This document shows positions 19,655 to 29,131 of a stretch of DNA of 64,000 nucleotides, piece after piece. The number at the start of each line of letters is the position of its first letter. Within the stretch, counting starts at the first letter, position 1. A program made the translations under genes and the position numbers. Source of the DNA: Clostridium sp. E02 (GTDB lineage: Bacteria; Bacillota; Clostridia; Lachnospirales; Lachnospiraceae); contig NZ_RJLQ01000002.1 of the NCBI RefSeq assembly GCF_003833015.1, positions 177,751 through 241,750 of the forward strand, given 5' to 3'. The notes below the pieces were generated by a model. The model saw only the letters and a program-made list of their open reading frames with translations, was not told the DNA's origin and did not search any database.

Positions 19655-21589
19655 ATGAGAATGAAAGTATCCAATTATATCGCCCAGAAACTAGTGGAAT
19701 CTGGCATCAGTCAAGTGTTTTCTGTTACAGGCGGAGGCGCCATGCACTTAAACGATTCCCTGGGACATCAAGACGGTATGAACTGCTTATACAACCATCA
19801 CGAACAGGCATGTGCCATTGCCGCTGAATCCTACGCAAGGATTGCAGGACGGATCGCAGCCGTTTGTGTTACGACGGGACCGGGTGGAACCAATGCCATA
19901 ACGGGTGTGCTGGGAGGCTGGCTGGATTCCATTCCTATGCTCATCTTATCTGGACAGGTGCGTTATGATACCACAGCCAGATGGTCAGGACTTGGGATTC
20001 GTGCTATGGGGGATCAGGAATTTGATATCACGAAAGCGATCGCCTGCATGACAAAGTACAGTGAGATGGTCATTGATCCCATGCGCATCCGGTATTGCGT
20101 GGAGAAAGCGCTTTATCTTGCTCAATCAAAAAGACCTGGTCCCTCTTGGCTGGATATTCCTCTGGATGTGCAAGGAGCCTTTGTGGAGAACGAAGATTTG
20201 ATTGGATTTGATCCGGAAGATTATGACCGGGGAGGAGACGGCTGGGCGTTTCCAAGCGTGGCGAAGATAAAAGATGACGATGCTGGTTTTGGGGAGAATC
20301 GTCAGGGACTGCTTCCCAAAGTTTCAAAAGAGACAGCCCGTATTATCTTAGAGAAGATAAAATCCTCCACTCGTCCTGTAATAAACGCAGGCAACGGCAT
20401 TCGGATTGGACAAGCCCATGAACTATTTCTTCGTGTAGCAGAAAAACTAGGAATTCCTGTGGTGACTGGTTGGAACAGCGAGGATTGTATATATGATGCT
20501 CACCCACTCTATACGGGGCGAGGTGGCGGCATGGGGGACCGAGCAGGAAACTTTGCCATACAAAACAGTGATCTGGTTCTTTCTTTGGGCAGTCGTTTGA
20601 GCATTCGTCAAGTGGGGTATCATTATACCACTTGGGCAAGAGAAGCATATGTCATTGCCAATGATATCGACCCTGAAGAGTTAAAAAAACCCACCATCCA
20701 TGTAGATATGAAAGTACATGCCGATGTGAAGGATTTGCTGATGGAATTGGAAGCGTTGCTGGATACAGAATATGAGGTGACAAGAGATACCCCTCTGTTT
20801 TTAGGCGGAAAAGGTCTTGGTTCTATGACTTGGAATGAAACCTGCCGTATGTGGAAAGAGACATATCCGGTGGTGACAAAAGAGCATTATGATCAGGAAG
20901 AGAACAAGGAAGCAAACGTCTATGCCATGATAAAGGAACTGAGCCGGAGGCTTTCAGAGGATCAGATCACAGTCGTTGGCAACGGTTCGGCTTGTGTGGT
21001 AGGAGGGCATGCTTATATTATAAAAAAAGGACAGCGCTTTATTACCAATTCCGCAGTTGCTTCTATGGGATATGATCTTCCTGCAGCTATTGGTGCCGCT
21101 GTGGCAGATAATAGACAGGATATCATTCTGGTTACGGGTGATGGAAGCATTCAGATGAATTTACAAGAACTTCAGACGATCATACACCACCGTTTGCCAG
21201 TGAAATTGTTTCTGATTAATAATGGAGGATACCATTCCATTCGACAGACCCAGATGAAATTCTTTGGAGATCCTTTGGTCGGCGTTGGAGAAGAGAGCAG
21301 AGATCTTAGCTTTCCAGACATGGAAAAGCTGTCAGGTGCATATGGATTCCCCTATGTCAGAGCCTGCCATAATGGAGAACTGGAATCTGCGATAGAAAAA
21401 ACATTGGCAATAACTGGTCCCGTAGTTTGCGAAGTTTTTGTAAGCAGGGATCAGAATTTTGAACCCAAATCGTCTGCCAAGCGCTTGCCAGACCAAACCC
21501 TTGTTTCCCCCCCGTTAGAAGATCTTTCTCCATTTTTATCAGAGGAAGAGATGGATCGCAATATGATCATAGCGCGGATCAAAGAATAG
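19655..21589 (+). CDS. ThDP-dependent enzyme, acetolactate-synthase-like, in a sugar cluster
   Basis: 644 residues with the three-domain layout of the pyruvate-using ThDP family. The catalytic glutamate is Glu50 (NHHEQAC), and the ThDP/Mg motif GDGSIQMN starts at about residue 495. It is not near ilv genes but heads an operon of sugar-modifying enzymes and glycosyltransferases. Similar ThDP enzymes (for example YerE in yersiniose synthesis) add a two-carbon unit from pyruvate to a keto-sugar, so this role is inferred here. A misplaced acetolactate synthase is the alternative; no small regulatory subunit is nearby. Starts ATG-AGA-ATG, with GGAGAG upstream. Confidence 0.8.
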   Translation: MRMKVSNYIAQKLVESGISQVFSVTGGGAMHLNDSLGHQDGMNCLYNHHEQACAIAAESYARIAGRIAAVCVTTGPGGTNAITGVLGGWLDSIPMLILSGQVRYDTTARWSGLGIRAMGDQEFDITKAIACMTKYSEMVIDPMRIRYCVEKALYLAQSKRPGPSWLDIPLDVQGAFVENEDLIGFDPEDYDRGGDGWAFPSVAKIKDDDAGFGENRQGLLPKVSKETARIILEKIKSSTRPVINAGNGIRIGQAHELFLRVAEKLGIPVVTGWNSEDCIYDAHPLYTGRGGGMGDRAGNFAIQNSDLVLSLGSRLSIRQVGYHYTTWAREAYVIANDIDPEELKKPTIHVDMKVHADVKDLLMELEALLDTEYEVTRDTPLFLGGKGLGSMTWNETCRMWKETYPVVTKEHYDQEENKEANVYAMIKELSRRLSEDQITVVGNGSACVVGGHAYIIKKGQRFITNSAVASMGYDLPAAIGAAVADNRQDIILVTGDGSIQMNLQELQTIIHHRLPVKLFLINNGGYHSIRQTQMKFFGDPLVGVGEESRDLSFPDMEKLSGAYGFPYVRACHNGELESAIEKTLAITGPVVCEVFVSRDQNFEPKSSAKRLPDQTLVSPPLEDLSPFLSEEEMDRNMIIARIKE

Positions 21590-21604
21590 ACGGGAGGAAA
21601 GACA

Positions 21605-22543
21605 TTGAATATCGTAGTAACAGGAGCTACCAGTTTTTTGGGACGGGCCTTGGTGGATGAGTTGTTAAAAAATCATTCAGTATATGCGGTGGTGCGCCCT
21701 GGTTCTAAAAATATAGGGAGCCTGAACAAAGACCGGGATAATCTTACTATAATTGAACGGGAATTAGAACAACTCCATGAACTCAATCAAGAGATCAAAG
21801 AACCGTGTCAGGCGTTTTATCATTTTGGCTGGGACGGTTCCGGAAGCGAGAACCGTATGAAACCCCTGGTTCAGAAAAAGAACGTAGAAGATTCTTTAAA
21901 AGCTCTGGAAGGTGCCAGACGTCTTGGCTGCCGAAGGTTTCTTTTTAGTGGGTCTCAGGCAGAATACGGCATTCACAGCCGCGCTATGTCAGAGGAGACG
22001 GAGTGCAGACCTGTTTCCGAATATGGCAAGGCCAAGCTGGAATTTTCACAAATGGCCATAAGTCAGACAAGAGAATGGAAAAAGGCAGGAGTATCCCAGA
22101 TGGATTACCTTCATGCTAGAATCTTTAGCGTATACGGTCCGGGAGATCATCCATGGTCTTTGGTGGAAAGTTGTCTGCGTGCATTTGGTTCTGGAGACTA
22201 TATTTCTCTGGGAGAATGTACACAGATGTGGAATTTTTTATATCTTACCGATTGCATCCGGGCACTGATACTTTTAATGGAACAAGAAAAAGAATCAGGT
22301 TCCGGAATTTATAATGTGGCAGGACCGGAAAGGGAAACCAGACCTCTACGGGAATACATCCGTATGATGTATGTAGGTATGGGGGGGCATGGGAGCTATA
22401 GCTTTGGGCTTTTAAAACCCAATGCAGAGGGACCTGCCAATCTCATCCCGGATATTAAAAGATTGGAACAAGATACCGGATGGCATCCCCAGGTATCATT
22501 TTTAGAAGGGATCAAACGAACCAACCAGTTCAATCATGATTGA
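21605..22543 (+). CDS. NAD-dependent epimerase/dehydratase-family sugar nucleotide enzyme
   Basis: 312-residue extended SDR: GATSFLGRALVDELL at residues 7-21, a SGSQAEYG segment, and catalytic Tyr-Lys in EYGKAKLE. Likely a 4-reductase or epimerase on a nucleotide sugar. It begins 15 bases after the ThDP gene and the following gene starts 20 bases downstream. The substrate is unknown. It may reduce the keto-sugar after branching. Confidence 0.8.
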   Translation: MNIVVTGATSFLGRALVDELLKNHSVYAVVRPGSKNIGSLNKDRDNLTIIERELEQLHELNQEIKEPCQAFYHFGWDGSGSENRMKPLVQKKNVEDSLKALEGARRLGCRRFLFSGSQAEYGIHSRAMSEETECRPVSEYGKAKLEFSQMAISQTREWKKAGVSQMDYLHARIFSVYGPGDHPWSLVESCLRAFGSGDYISLGECTQMWNFLYLTDCIRALILLMEQEKESGSGIYNVAGPERETRPLREYIRMMYVGMGGHGSYSFGLLKPNAEGPANLIPDIKRLEQDTGWHPQVSFLEGIKRTNQFNHD

Positions 22544-22563
22544 CAGAAAGGGATTTGTGAAGT

Positions 22564-23775
22564 ATGAGAGATAGGACTTGTATTGTATGCGGCAGTCCAT
22601 TGGGAGAAACACCGCTTTTGACATTACATGATATGCCGGCATCGGCACAGGATATTCCAGGCAGAGAAGAACGTAAAACAGAGCATGGGATTACGCTTAA
22701 ACTTCATCAGTGCAGCCAGTGTGGTCTGGTTCAATTTGACTGTGAACCGGTGGCTTACTTTAAAGACGTGATCCGGTCTGGTGGATTTTCCACCACCATG
22801 GTGAATTTAAGAAAAAGTCAGTATAAGCATCTGATAGAAACATACCACCTAGAAGGGAAAACACTCATCGAGGCAGGATGTGGTCAGGGAGAATTTCTTT
22901 CGGTTCTCTCCGAATTTCCAGTGAATGCTTGTGGGATGGAGCACCGGGAAAGTCTGGTGGCTCTTGCAAAGGAGAAAGGACTTTCTGTCTGGAAGCAGTT
23001 TGCAAAAGAAGGCGAGATGCTGGCTTCCCCGGACGGAAAAATTTCTGGTCCCTATGATGGATTTTTATCTTTTAATTATTTAGAACATCAGCCAGATCCC
23101 GTGGGAATGCTTCGCTGCATTTGGAGGAATCTGACCGATGACGGAGTGGGACTAATCACAGTTCCCAGTCTGGAATATATTCTGGAATACGATGGATATT
23201 ATGAACTGATTCGGGATCATCTGGCTTATTATACCTTTGATACACTGCGTTATGCCGTGGAGTTAGCAGGATTTACCGTATTAGAGGAAGAGATGGTGAA
23301 CCGGGATACGTTGTCTGTTATCGTTAGAAAGGTACCAGAGACAGAGGAAACAGGCAATGGAAAGAAAGACAATTTCCAGAAGAAAGAAGGGGCCATCGTC
23401 GATGGATCCAGATTAGCAAAAAGTCGTGAGATCATAGAAGCGGAACTGGAAGAATTAATCAGGGAGTTAAAAGCTTCTGGTAAAAAGCTATCCTTGTGGG
23501 GGGCAAGTCATCAGGGCTTTACCCTTGCTTCTACAACTGGGATTGGAGCGTTTGCTGAATATATCATTGATTCTGCCCCATTTAAACAGGGGAGATATGC
23601 TCCGGCTTCTCACCTTCCGATTGTAGCCCCAGAGCACTTTAAAACGGATCCAGTGGATGCGGTTTTAATCGTGGCACCGGGCTATACCGAAGAGATAGCA
23701 GGGGCAATACGGAATAAATATGGATGGAATGTGGCTATTTTGGCGTTAAAATCCAATCATTTGGAAAGGATATAA
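22564..23775 (+). CDS. Sugar C-methyltransferase-like SAM enzyme
   Basis: 403 residues in three parts. The N-terminal zinc site is C-V-V-C-like (CIVCGSP, residues 6-12) with CSQCG near residue 50. The SAM domain has IEAGCGQGEFL at about residue 100. The C-terminal domain, with a GASHQGF loop, resembles the C-terminal part of TylC3/NovU-type NDP-hexose C-methyltransferases. Members methylate a carbon next to a keto group on a nucleotide sugar. Close to a ThDP enzyme, it may instead act on the added branch. Family is firm, reaction inferred. Confidence 0.8.
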   Translation: MRDRTCIVCGSPLGETPLLTLHDMPASAQDIPGREERKTEHGITLKLHQCSQCGLVQFDCEPVAYFKDVIRSGGFSTTMVNLRKSQYKHLIETYHLEGKTLIEAGCGQGEFLSVLSEFPVNACGMEHRESLVALAKEKGLSVWKQFAKEGEMLASPDGKISGPYDGFLSFNYLEHQPDPVGMLRCIWRNLTDDGVGLITVPSLEYILEYDGYYELIRDHLAYYTFDTLRYAVELAGFTVLEEEMVNRDTLSVIVRKVPETEETGNGKKDNFQKKEGAIVDGSRLAKSREIIEAELEELIRELKASGKKLSLWGASHQGFTLASTTGIGAFAEYIIDSAPFKQGRYAPASHLPIVAPEHFKTDPVDAVLIVAPGYTEEIAGAIRNKYGWNVAILALKSNHLERI

Positions 23776-23784
23776 GAAAAAGCG

Positions 23785-24852
23785 ATGAAATCATTTGTTT
23801 TAAAAGAACCAGGAGTCGTAGGCTGGCACGATGCACCAGAGCCTTTGATCACCCCATACGGAGCGATTCTACGTCCCATAGCTGTGACTCCATGTTCAAC
23901 CGATGTCCATACCGTGTATGGAGGCGGTTCAAGAAAAGCTCCCAATTTGGTATTGGGGCATGAATGTGTGGCAGAAGTTGTAGAGACAGGAGAACTGGTA
24001 CGGGATTTTAAACCGAAGGACATAGTGGCAGTTCCTTCTATTACGCCAGACTGGAGAGCAAACGGAATCCAGGAAGGGAACTTCAAACATGGATCGGCGC
24101 CCTTTTCGGGTCATCAGCTTGGGCGCTCTATGCCAGGAGTATTTGCGGAGAAATTTCTCATTCCAGATGCAGATACCACACTGGCGAAGATACCAGAGGG
24201 AATCTCCTTAGAACAGGCATTGATGTGCGTGGATGTGGTTACCACTGGATTTACTGGAGCCGAGTATGCGGACATTAAGATTGGGGACACCGTGGTAGTT
24301 ATAGGAATAGGCCCCATTGGTCTTATGGCAGTGGAGGGTGCCCGCCACTTAGGAGCCGCGCGAATTATCGCAGTGGGGACAAGACCGGTTTGTGTAGAAC
24401 GGGCGAAGGAATTTGGAGCGACGGAAGTATTAAGCTACCGGGATGGGGATTTGGTTCAACAGGTGCTTAAACGGACCGATGGTCTGGGCGCAGACGGTGT
24501 GATCATCTGTGGCGGTGGAGATGAAGTGTTTGCCCAGGCAGTTGATATGGCTCGCTATGGAATCGGGACCATTTCCAATGTCAATTACTTTGGTGGAACG
24601 GGGAACCTTCCATTTCCCAAATTTTCAGGTGGACGGGGAATGGCCGGAAAAACCATTCACACAGAGCTTGCAGCCGGTGGAAGAGTCCGGATCGAACGCC
24701 TGTTAAAGATGGTTAAGTATGGAAGAATCAATCCGGAGAAGTTGGTAACCCACCATTTAAATGGTCTTGATCAGGTGGAACATGCTCTGGAACTTATGAG
24801 GGAGAAACCCTCGGATTTAATTAAAGCGATGGTCCGGATAGATTGGAAGTGA
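23785..24852 (+). CDS. Zinc-dependent medium-chain alcohol dehydrogenase (secondary-ADH type)
   Basis: 355 residues, closely patterned on the NADP secondary alcohol dehydrogenases of Thermoanaerobacter and Clostridium: TPCSTDVHTV (catalytic-zinc Cys37), GHE, ITPDWR, an Asp ligand in CVDVVTTGF, Rossmann motif GIGPIGLMAVEGA, and GTRPVC, which in that family binds NADP phosphate. Those enzymes reduce small ketones. Within a glycan operon, a role reducing a ketone on a branched sugar is plausible but unproven. Starts 9 bases after the preceding stop. Confidence 0.85.
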   Translation: MKSFVLKEPGVVGWHDAPEPLITPYGAILRPIAVTPCSTDVHTVYGGGSRKAPNLVLGHECVAEVVETGELVRDFKPKDIVAVPSITPDWRANGIQEGNFKHGSAPFSGHQLGRSMPGVFAEKFLIPDADTTLAKIPEGISLEQALMCVDVVTTGFTGAEYADIKIGDTVVVIGIGPIGLMAVEGARHLGAARIIAVGTRPVCVERAKEFGATEVLSYRDGDLVQQVLKRTDGLGADGVIICGGGDEVFAQAVDMARYGIGTISNVNYFGGTGNLPFPKFSGGRGMAGKTIHTELAAGGRVRIERLLKMVKYGRINPEKLVTHHLNGLDQVEHALELMREKPSDLIKAMVRIDWK

Positions 24853-24856
24853 ACAG

Positions 24857-25861
24857 ATGAAAACAATTAGCATAATCGTTCCCTGTTATAATGAGGAAGA
24901 AAACGTGGAAGCCTTGCACCAGGCTATTTTGGGTGTGTTTCAATCAGATTTAAAAGAGTACGGGTATGAACTGATTTTTATTGATAATGATTCCTCGGAT
25001 AGAACCAGAGATATCATTCGAGATATTTGCAAAAAAGACCAGGGAGTGAAGGGGATTTTTAATGCTAGAAATTTCGGGCAGTTTAATTCCCCCTATTATG
25101 CCATGCTTCAGTCCTCTGGAGACTGCACCGTCTTAATGGCAGCAGATTTTCAAGATCCGGTAGACATGATCCCTAGATATGTAAAGGAATGGGAGAACGG
25201 GTATAAAATAGTCATTGGGATAAAGAAGTCCAGCAAAGAAAGTAAGATCATGTACTGGTTGAGAACCTGTTATTATAAGATCATTAAGAAACTTTCTGAT
25301 GTGGAACAGATCGAGCATTTTACTGGATTCGGGCTTTATGATAAAAAGTTCATTACCGTTTTAAAAGAATTAGATGATCCCACTCCTTTTTTAAGGGGGA
25401 TTGTGGCTGAACTTGGATTTAAGAGAAAAGAGATCCCATATGAGCAACCCAAAAGGCGGGCAGGTATTACAAGCAACAATTTTTACCGGCTCTATGATGC
25501 CGCCATGTTAAGTGTGACTTCTTATACAAAAGTGGGACTTAGACTGGCGACCATAATCGGTAGTATCTTTTCGTTTGCCAGTATGTTGGTGGCTCTCATC
25601 TATCTGGTGCTAAAACTTCTATACTGGGATCGTTTCCCCGCAGGCATGGCGCCTGTTCTAATCGGCATGTGTTTTCTGGGATCAGTACAGATTTTCTTTA
25701 TTGGTCTGGTTGGAGAGTACATTCTTTCTATTAATGCCCGTATTATGAAACGCCCTCTTGTAATCGAAGAGGAAAGAGTCAACTTTACCTGCGGTGAGGT
25801 AGAAGAAAGAGAGAATGTTCTTTTAGCAGCCGCGTCCATGGAGGATGGGAATGAAATATAA
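24857..25861 (+). CDS. GtrB-like GT2 glycosyltransferase
   Basis: 334 residues: GT-A domain with VPCYNEEENVEAL and FIDNDSSDRT, then two C-terminal membrane helices (about 232-260 and 270-295). The metal motif reads AADFQDP at residues 95-101, so the first Asp of the usual DxD is Ala, a variant also seen in active family members. Likely synthesis of a polyprenyl-phosphate sugar. It starts 4 bases after the dehydrogenase stop and its own 3' end overlaps the next gene. Confidence 0.83.
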   Translation: MKTISIIVPCYNEEENVEALHQAILGVFQSDLKEYGYELIFIDNDSSDRTRDIIRDICKKDQGVKGIFNARNFGQFNSPYYAMLQSSGDCTVLMAADFQDPVDMIPRYVKEWENGYKIVIGIKKSSKESKIMYWLRTCYYKIIKKLSDVEQIEHFTGFGLYDKKFITVLKELDDPTPFLRGIVAELGFKRKEIPYEQPKRRAGITSNNFYRLYDAAMLSVTSYTKVGLRLATIIGSIFSFASMLVALIYLVLKLLYWDRFPAGMAPVLIGMCFLGSVQIFFIGLVGEYILSINARIMKRPLVIEEERVNFTCGEVEERENVLLAAASMEDGNEI

Positions 25862-28043
25862 GATAGACGTAGCACGAATCCGGGAAAATTCCATTGTCTT
25901 AAATGGCTGGGTGATTGGAAAAGAGTTGGACGATGAAGTGGAATTTCAAGTCATGGATGGACAGGAAAATCCAGTGGAGTATAAATACGTTCCAGTAAAG
26001 CGGGACGATGTCAGTCAAATTTATTTTAAAAAGACAGTAAAGAAGGATTTAGGATTTGATATCAGAATTCCCTACATTCGTGATAAGAGGGGAGATCGGA
26101 TCTTAATAATCCGATGTAAGAATCAGACCGCCAGAATAAAACTAAATACAGACATTATTGAAAAGTGGAACCGTTCTGCACATAAAAAGAGCATGAAATT
26201 AAAAAACATGCTGAATATGCAGACATTTGCATCTGCGTTGGATTTCTATAAAGAGAATGGATTAAAAGCACTGTGGGTAAAATCAAAGCATAAGCTTCAT
26301 GGAATTGACAGCGATTATGATTATCCCGAATGGGTGGAACTTACAAAGACCACACAAGAGGAACTGGAACAGCAGAAAAAAACTAGGTTTGAATACATGC
26401 CAAAACTATCTGTCGTGGTGCCAGCTTATAAGACGCCAGAGCGGTTTCTTTCTGCAATGCTTGAGTCTCTTCTTGCGCAAACCTATGTCAATTGGGAGGT
26501 CTGCGTGGCTGATGGAAGCCCAAAAGGGGAGGGGGTTGAGCGGGTTCTAAAACGCTATGCCTTAAAAGACGAACGAATCCGTTATGTGATCCTTGGTGAG
26601 AATCTAGGGATTGCCGGCAATACCAATGCTGCCATGGAGATGGTTTCCGGAGATTTTATCGTATTGGCAGATCATGATGATACGTTGGCAGCAGATGCAT
26701 TCTTTGAATGTGTGAAAGCGATTAATCTGGATCCAGAGATCGACGTGGTCTATACCGATGAGGATAAGTTAGATATTGATGGAGGAGAATTGTTTGAACC
26801 TCATTTTAAACCGGATTTTAACCCCGAGTTATTAACCAGCGTGAACTATATTTGTCATCTGTTTGTGGTGAGCCGGGAACTTAGCCTTTTAGTAGGTGGG
26901 TTTCAGGAAGCGTTTGATGGAGCACAGGATTACGATTTCATTCTTCGCTGTACGGAAAAGGCAAGAAAGATCTATCATGTGCCTAAGGCGCTTTATCATT
27001 GGCGCTGTCATCAGGATTCCACGGCAAGCAATCCAGAGAGCAAACTATATGCCTTTGAAGCCGGAGCAAATGCCATCAAAGCACATTATGAGCGACTGGG
27101 AATTCGGGTGCGCTCTGTGGAAAAAGGGGTGGATTACGGAATCTATCATTCTGTGTTTGAGATTGAAGGAGATCCATTGGTTTCTATTATTATTCCCAAT
27201 AAGGATCATACGGCGGATTTGGATTTATGCATGCGTTCTATTATAGAAAAATCAACGTTTCAGAATTTTGAGTTTATTATAGTAGAAAATAACAGCACGA
27301 AGCCAGAGACGTTTGCCTATTACGAAGAGATTCAGAAGGAGTTTGAGTATGTTCGCGTGGTGACCTGGAAGAAAGAGTTTAATTATTCTGCTATCAATAA
27401 CTTTGGGGTGACTTATGCAAAGGGAGAGTACTTACTGTTTTTAAATAATGATACGGAGATCATTCAACCCGAAAGTTTATGCGAGATGTTAGGATACTGC
27501 CAACGAAACGAAGTCGGTGTGGTAGGGGTCAGATTGTTGTATTCTGACGATACCATACAGCATGCCGGAGTGGTGGTTGGGTTTGGCGGCATTGCCGGAC
27601 ACACCTTTATTGGACTTCATAAGGCGGAAAGCAGTTATTTTAATCAGGCTATGTGTGCAAGGAATTACAGTGCCGTGACAGCGGCTTGTATGATGAGCAA
27701 GCGGTCGCTCTTTGATCAGGTAGGTGGATTTTCCGAAGATCTGGCGGTTGCATTTAATGACATCGACTATTGCATGAAGATCCGATCCTTAAACAAGCGG
27801 GTGGTTTATAATCCGTATGCTCTTTTTTATCACTATGAATCAAAATCCAGAGGGTTGGAAGACACACCGGAAAAAATAGAACGCTTTCACCAGGAGATCA
27901 AAACATTTAAAGAGAAATGGCCGGATATTTTAATAGAAGGAGATCCTTATTATAATCCGAATCTGACGCTGCGCAAATCCAATTTTGCACTTCGGGATTT
28001 AAAAAAGGAAAAAATCGGCGAACCCTATCGGTTAGAGGTATAA
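25851..28043 (+). CDS. Two-domain GT2 glycosyltransferase (730 aa)
   Basis: After about 180 residues of beta-rich N-terminal sequence come two GT2 domains. The first begins LSVVVPAYKTPE and has ADHDDT; the second begins VSIIIPNKDH and has FLNNDTE. Such tandem enzymes are common in rhamnan-type polysaccharide assembly and may add two sugars. ATG 25851 is favoured over 25845 because GGAGG ends at 25844, giving a 6-base spacer. It overlaps the upstream gene by 11 bases, so translation is coupled. The next gene starts one base after its stop. Confidence 0.85.
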   Translation: MKYKIDVARIRENSIVLNGWVIGKELDDEVEFQVMDGQENPVEYKYVPVKRDDVSQIYFKKTVKKDLGFDIRIPYIRDKRGDRILIIRCKNQTARIKLNTDIIEKWNRSAHKKSMKLKNMLNMQTFASALDFYKENGLKALWVKSKHKLHGIDSDYDYPEWVELTKTTQEELEQQKKTRFEYMPKLSVVVPAYKTPERFLSAMLESLLAQTYVNWEVCVADGSPKGEGVERVLKRYALKDERIRYVILGENLGIAGNTNAAMEMVSGDFIVLADHDDTLAADAFFECVKAINLDPEIDVVYTDEDKLDIDGGELFEPHFKPDFNPELLTSVNYICHLFVVSRELSLLVGGFQEAFDGAQDYDFILRCTEKARKIYHVPKALYHWRCHQDSTASNPESKLYAFEAGANAIKAHYERLGIRVRSVEKGVDYGIYHSVFEIEGDPLVSIIIPNKDHTADLDLCMRSIIEKSTFQNFEFIIVENNSTKPETFAYYEEIQKEFEYVRVVTWKKEFNYSAINNFGVTYAKGEYLLFLNNDTEIIQPESLCEMLGYCQRNEVGVVGVRLLYSDDTIQHAGVVVGFGGIAGHTFIGLHKAESSYFNQAMCARNYSAVTAACMMSKRSLFDQVGGFSEDLAVAFNDIDYCMKIRSLNKRVVYNPYALFYHYESKSRGLEDTPEKIERFHQEIKTFKEKWPDILIEGDPYYNPNLTLRKSNFALRDLKKEKIGEPYRLEV

Positions 28044-28044
28044 T

Positions 28045-29028
28045 ATGCAGAAAAAAGTAACCATCATCATTCCCAATTACAATGGATTGCGTTTCATGGA
28101 ACCCTGTTTTCAGGCACTTAAGGCCCAAACGGAACAGAATTTTGAGCTTCTTGTGGTGGACAATGGTTCCACCGATGGAAGCATTGCGTGGTTAAAAGAC
28201 CATGAGATCCCTTCCATATTTCTACCGGAGAACACAGGTTTCTCCGGTGCTGTGAATGTAGGAATTAAAAAAGCCAGTACCACTTATGTGATCTTATTAA
28301 ACAATGATACGGAACCAGAACCTGATTATGTCGAAGAGATGGTACATGCCATAGGCCGTTCGAAAAAGATCTTTTCTGTCAGCAGTAAGATGATACAGCT
28401 TTACAACAAAGACAAGATGGATGACGCAGGAGATATGTACAGTGTACTTGGCTGGGCATTTCAAAGGGGCGTGGGACAAAAAAGTTCTGGTTATCAAAAA
28501 CCTTGCCGAGTGTTTTCTGCTTGTGCCGGTGCCGCTATCTATCGGAGAGAAGTGTTTGAAAAAATCGGTGGATTTGATGAATCACATTTTGCTTATTTGG
28601 AAGATATTGATATCGGGTACCGGGCAAAGATTTATGGGTATGAGAATGTATATTGCCCAAAGGCAGTGGTTTATCATGTGGGGAGTGGAACCAGTGGTTC
28701 CAAATACAATTCCTTTAAAGTTCGACTTGCAGCCAGAAATAACGTCTATTTAAACTATAAAAACATGCCGGCCCTGCAGCTTCTTTTTAATTTATTTCCG
28801 ATCTTATTGGGAATCGCTGTTAAATATTTTTTCTTCCGCAAAATTGGATTTGCATCTGATTATGTAGAAGGGTTGAAAGAAGGAATCAAAACAGCAGGAA
28901 AAACCAGGAAAATTTTGTTTAAGCCCTCTCGGTTTTTCCGTTATCTTAGGATTGAAGGAGAATTAATTCTGGGAACCTTTTTCTATATCTGGGAATTTTT
29001 AAGAAGAAAGCTATTAATTGACAGTTGA
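28045..29028 (+). CDS. GT2 glycosyltransferase, rhamnosyltransferase-like
   Basis: 327 residues. The GT-A domain has TIIIPNYNG, VVDNGSTDGS and LNNDTE (about residues 85-90), a FDESHFAYLEDIDIGYR acceptor-side motif and a C-terminal hydrophobic tail that may anchor it to the membrane. This matches the RfbN/WbbL-type subgroup, which often transfers rhamnose or similar 6-deoxyhexoses. Adjacent to the two-domain enzyme by one base. The sugar assignment is by similarity only. Confidence 0.83.
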   Translation: MQKKVTIIIPNYNGLRFMEPCFQALKAQTEQNFELLVVDNGSTDGSIAWLKDHEIPSIFLPENTGFSGAVNVGIKKASTTYVILLNNDTEPEPDYVEEMVHAIGRSKKIFSVSSKMIQLYNKDKMDDAGDMYSVLGWAFQRGVGQKSSGYQKPCRVFSACAGAAIYRREVFEKIGGFDESHFAYLEDIDIGYRAKIYGYENVYCPKAVVYHVGSGTSGSKYNSFKVRLAARNNVYLNYKNMPALQLLFNLFPILLGIAVKYFFFRKIGFASDYVEGLKEGIKTAGKTRKILFKPSRFFRYLRIEGELILGTFFYIWEFLRRKLLIDS

Positions 29029-29131
29029 TATTAAGAATATTTTAATGGCATCGGATTCATATATCATGTATAATATACGAGAAATTATCATGGGAAAGAA
29101 ATGTGCAGTGCACGAATGGAAGGTTTAAGCT

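Noticed and set aside
29041..29080. TATAAT upstream of the glycosylphosphotransferase as a promoter
   Set aside because: No acceptable -35 at 16-18 bases; only mentioned in the gene entry.
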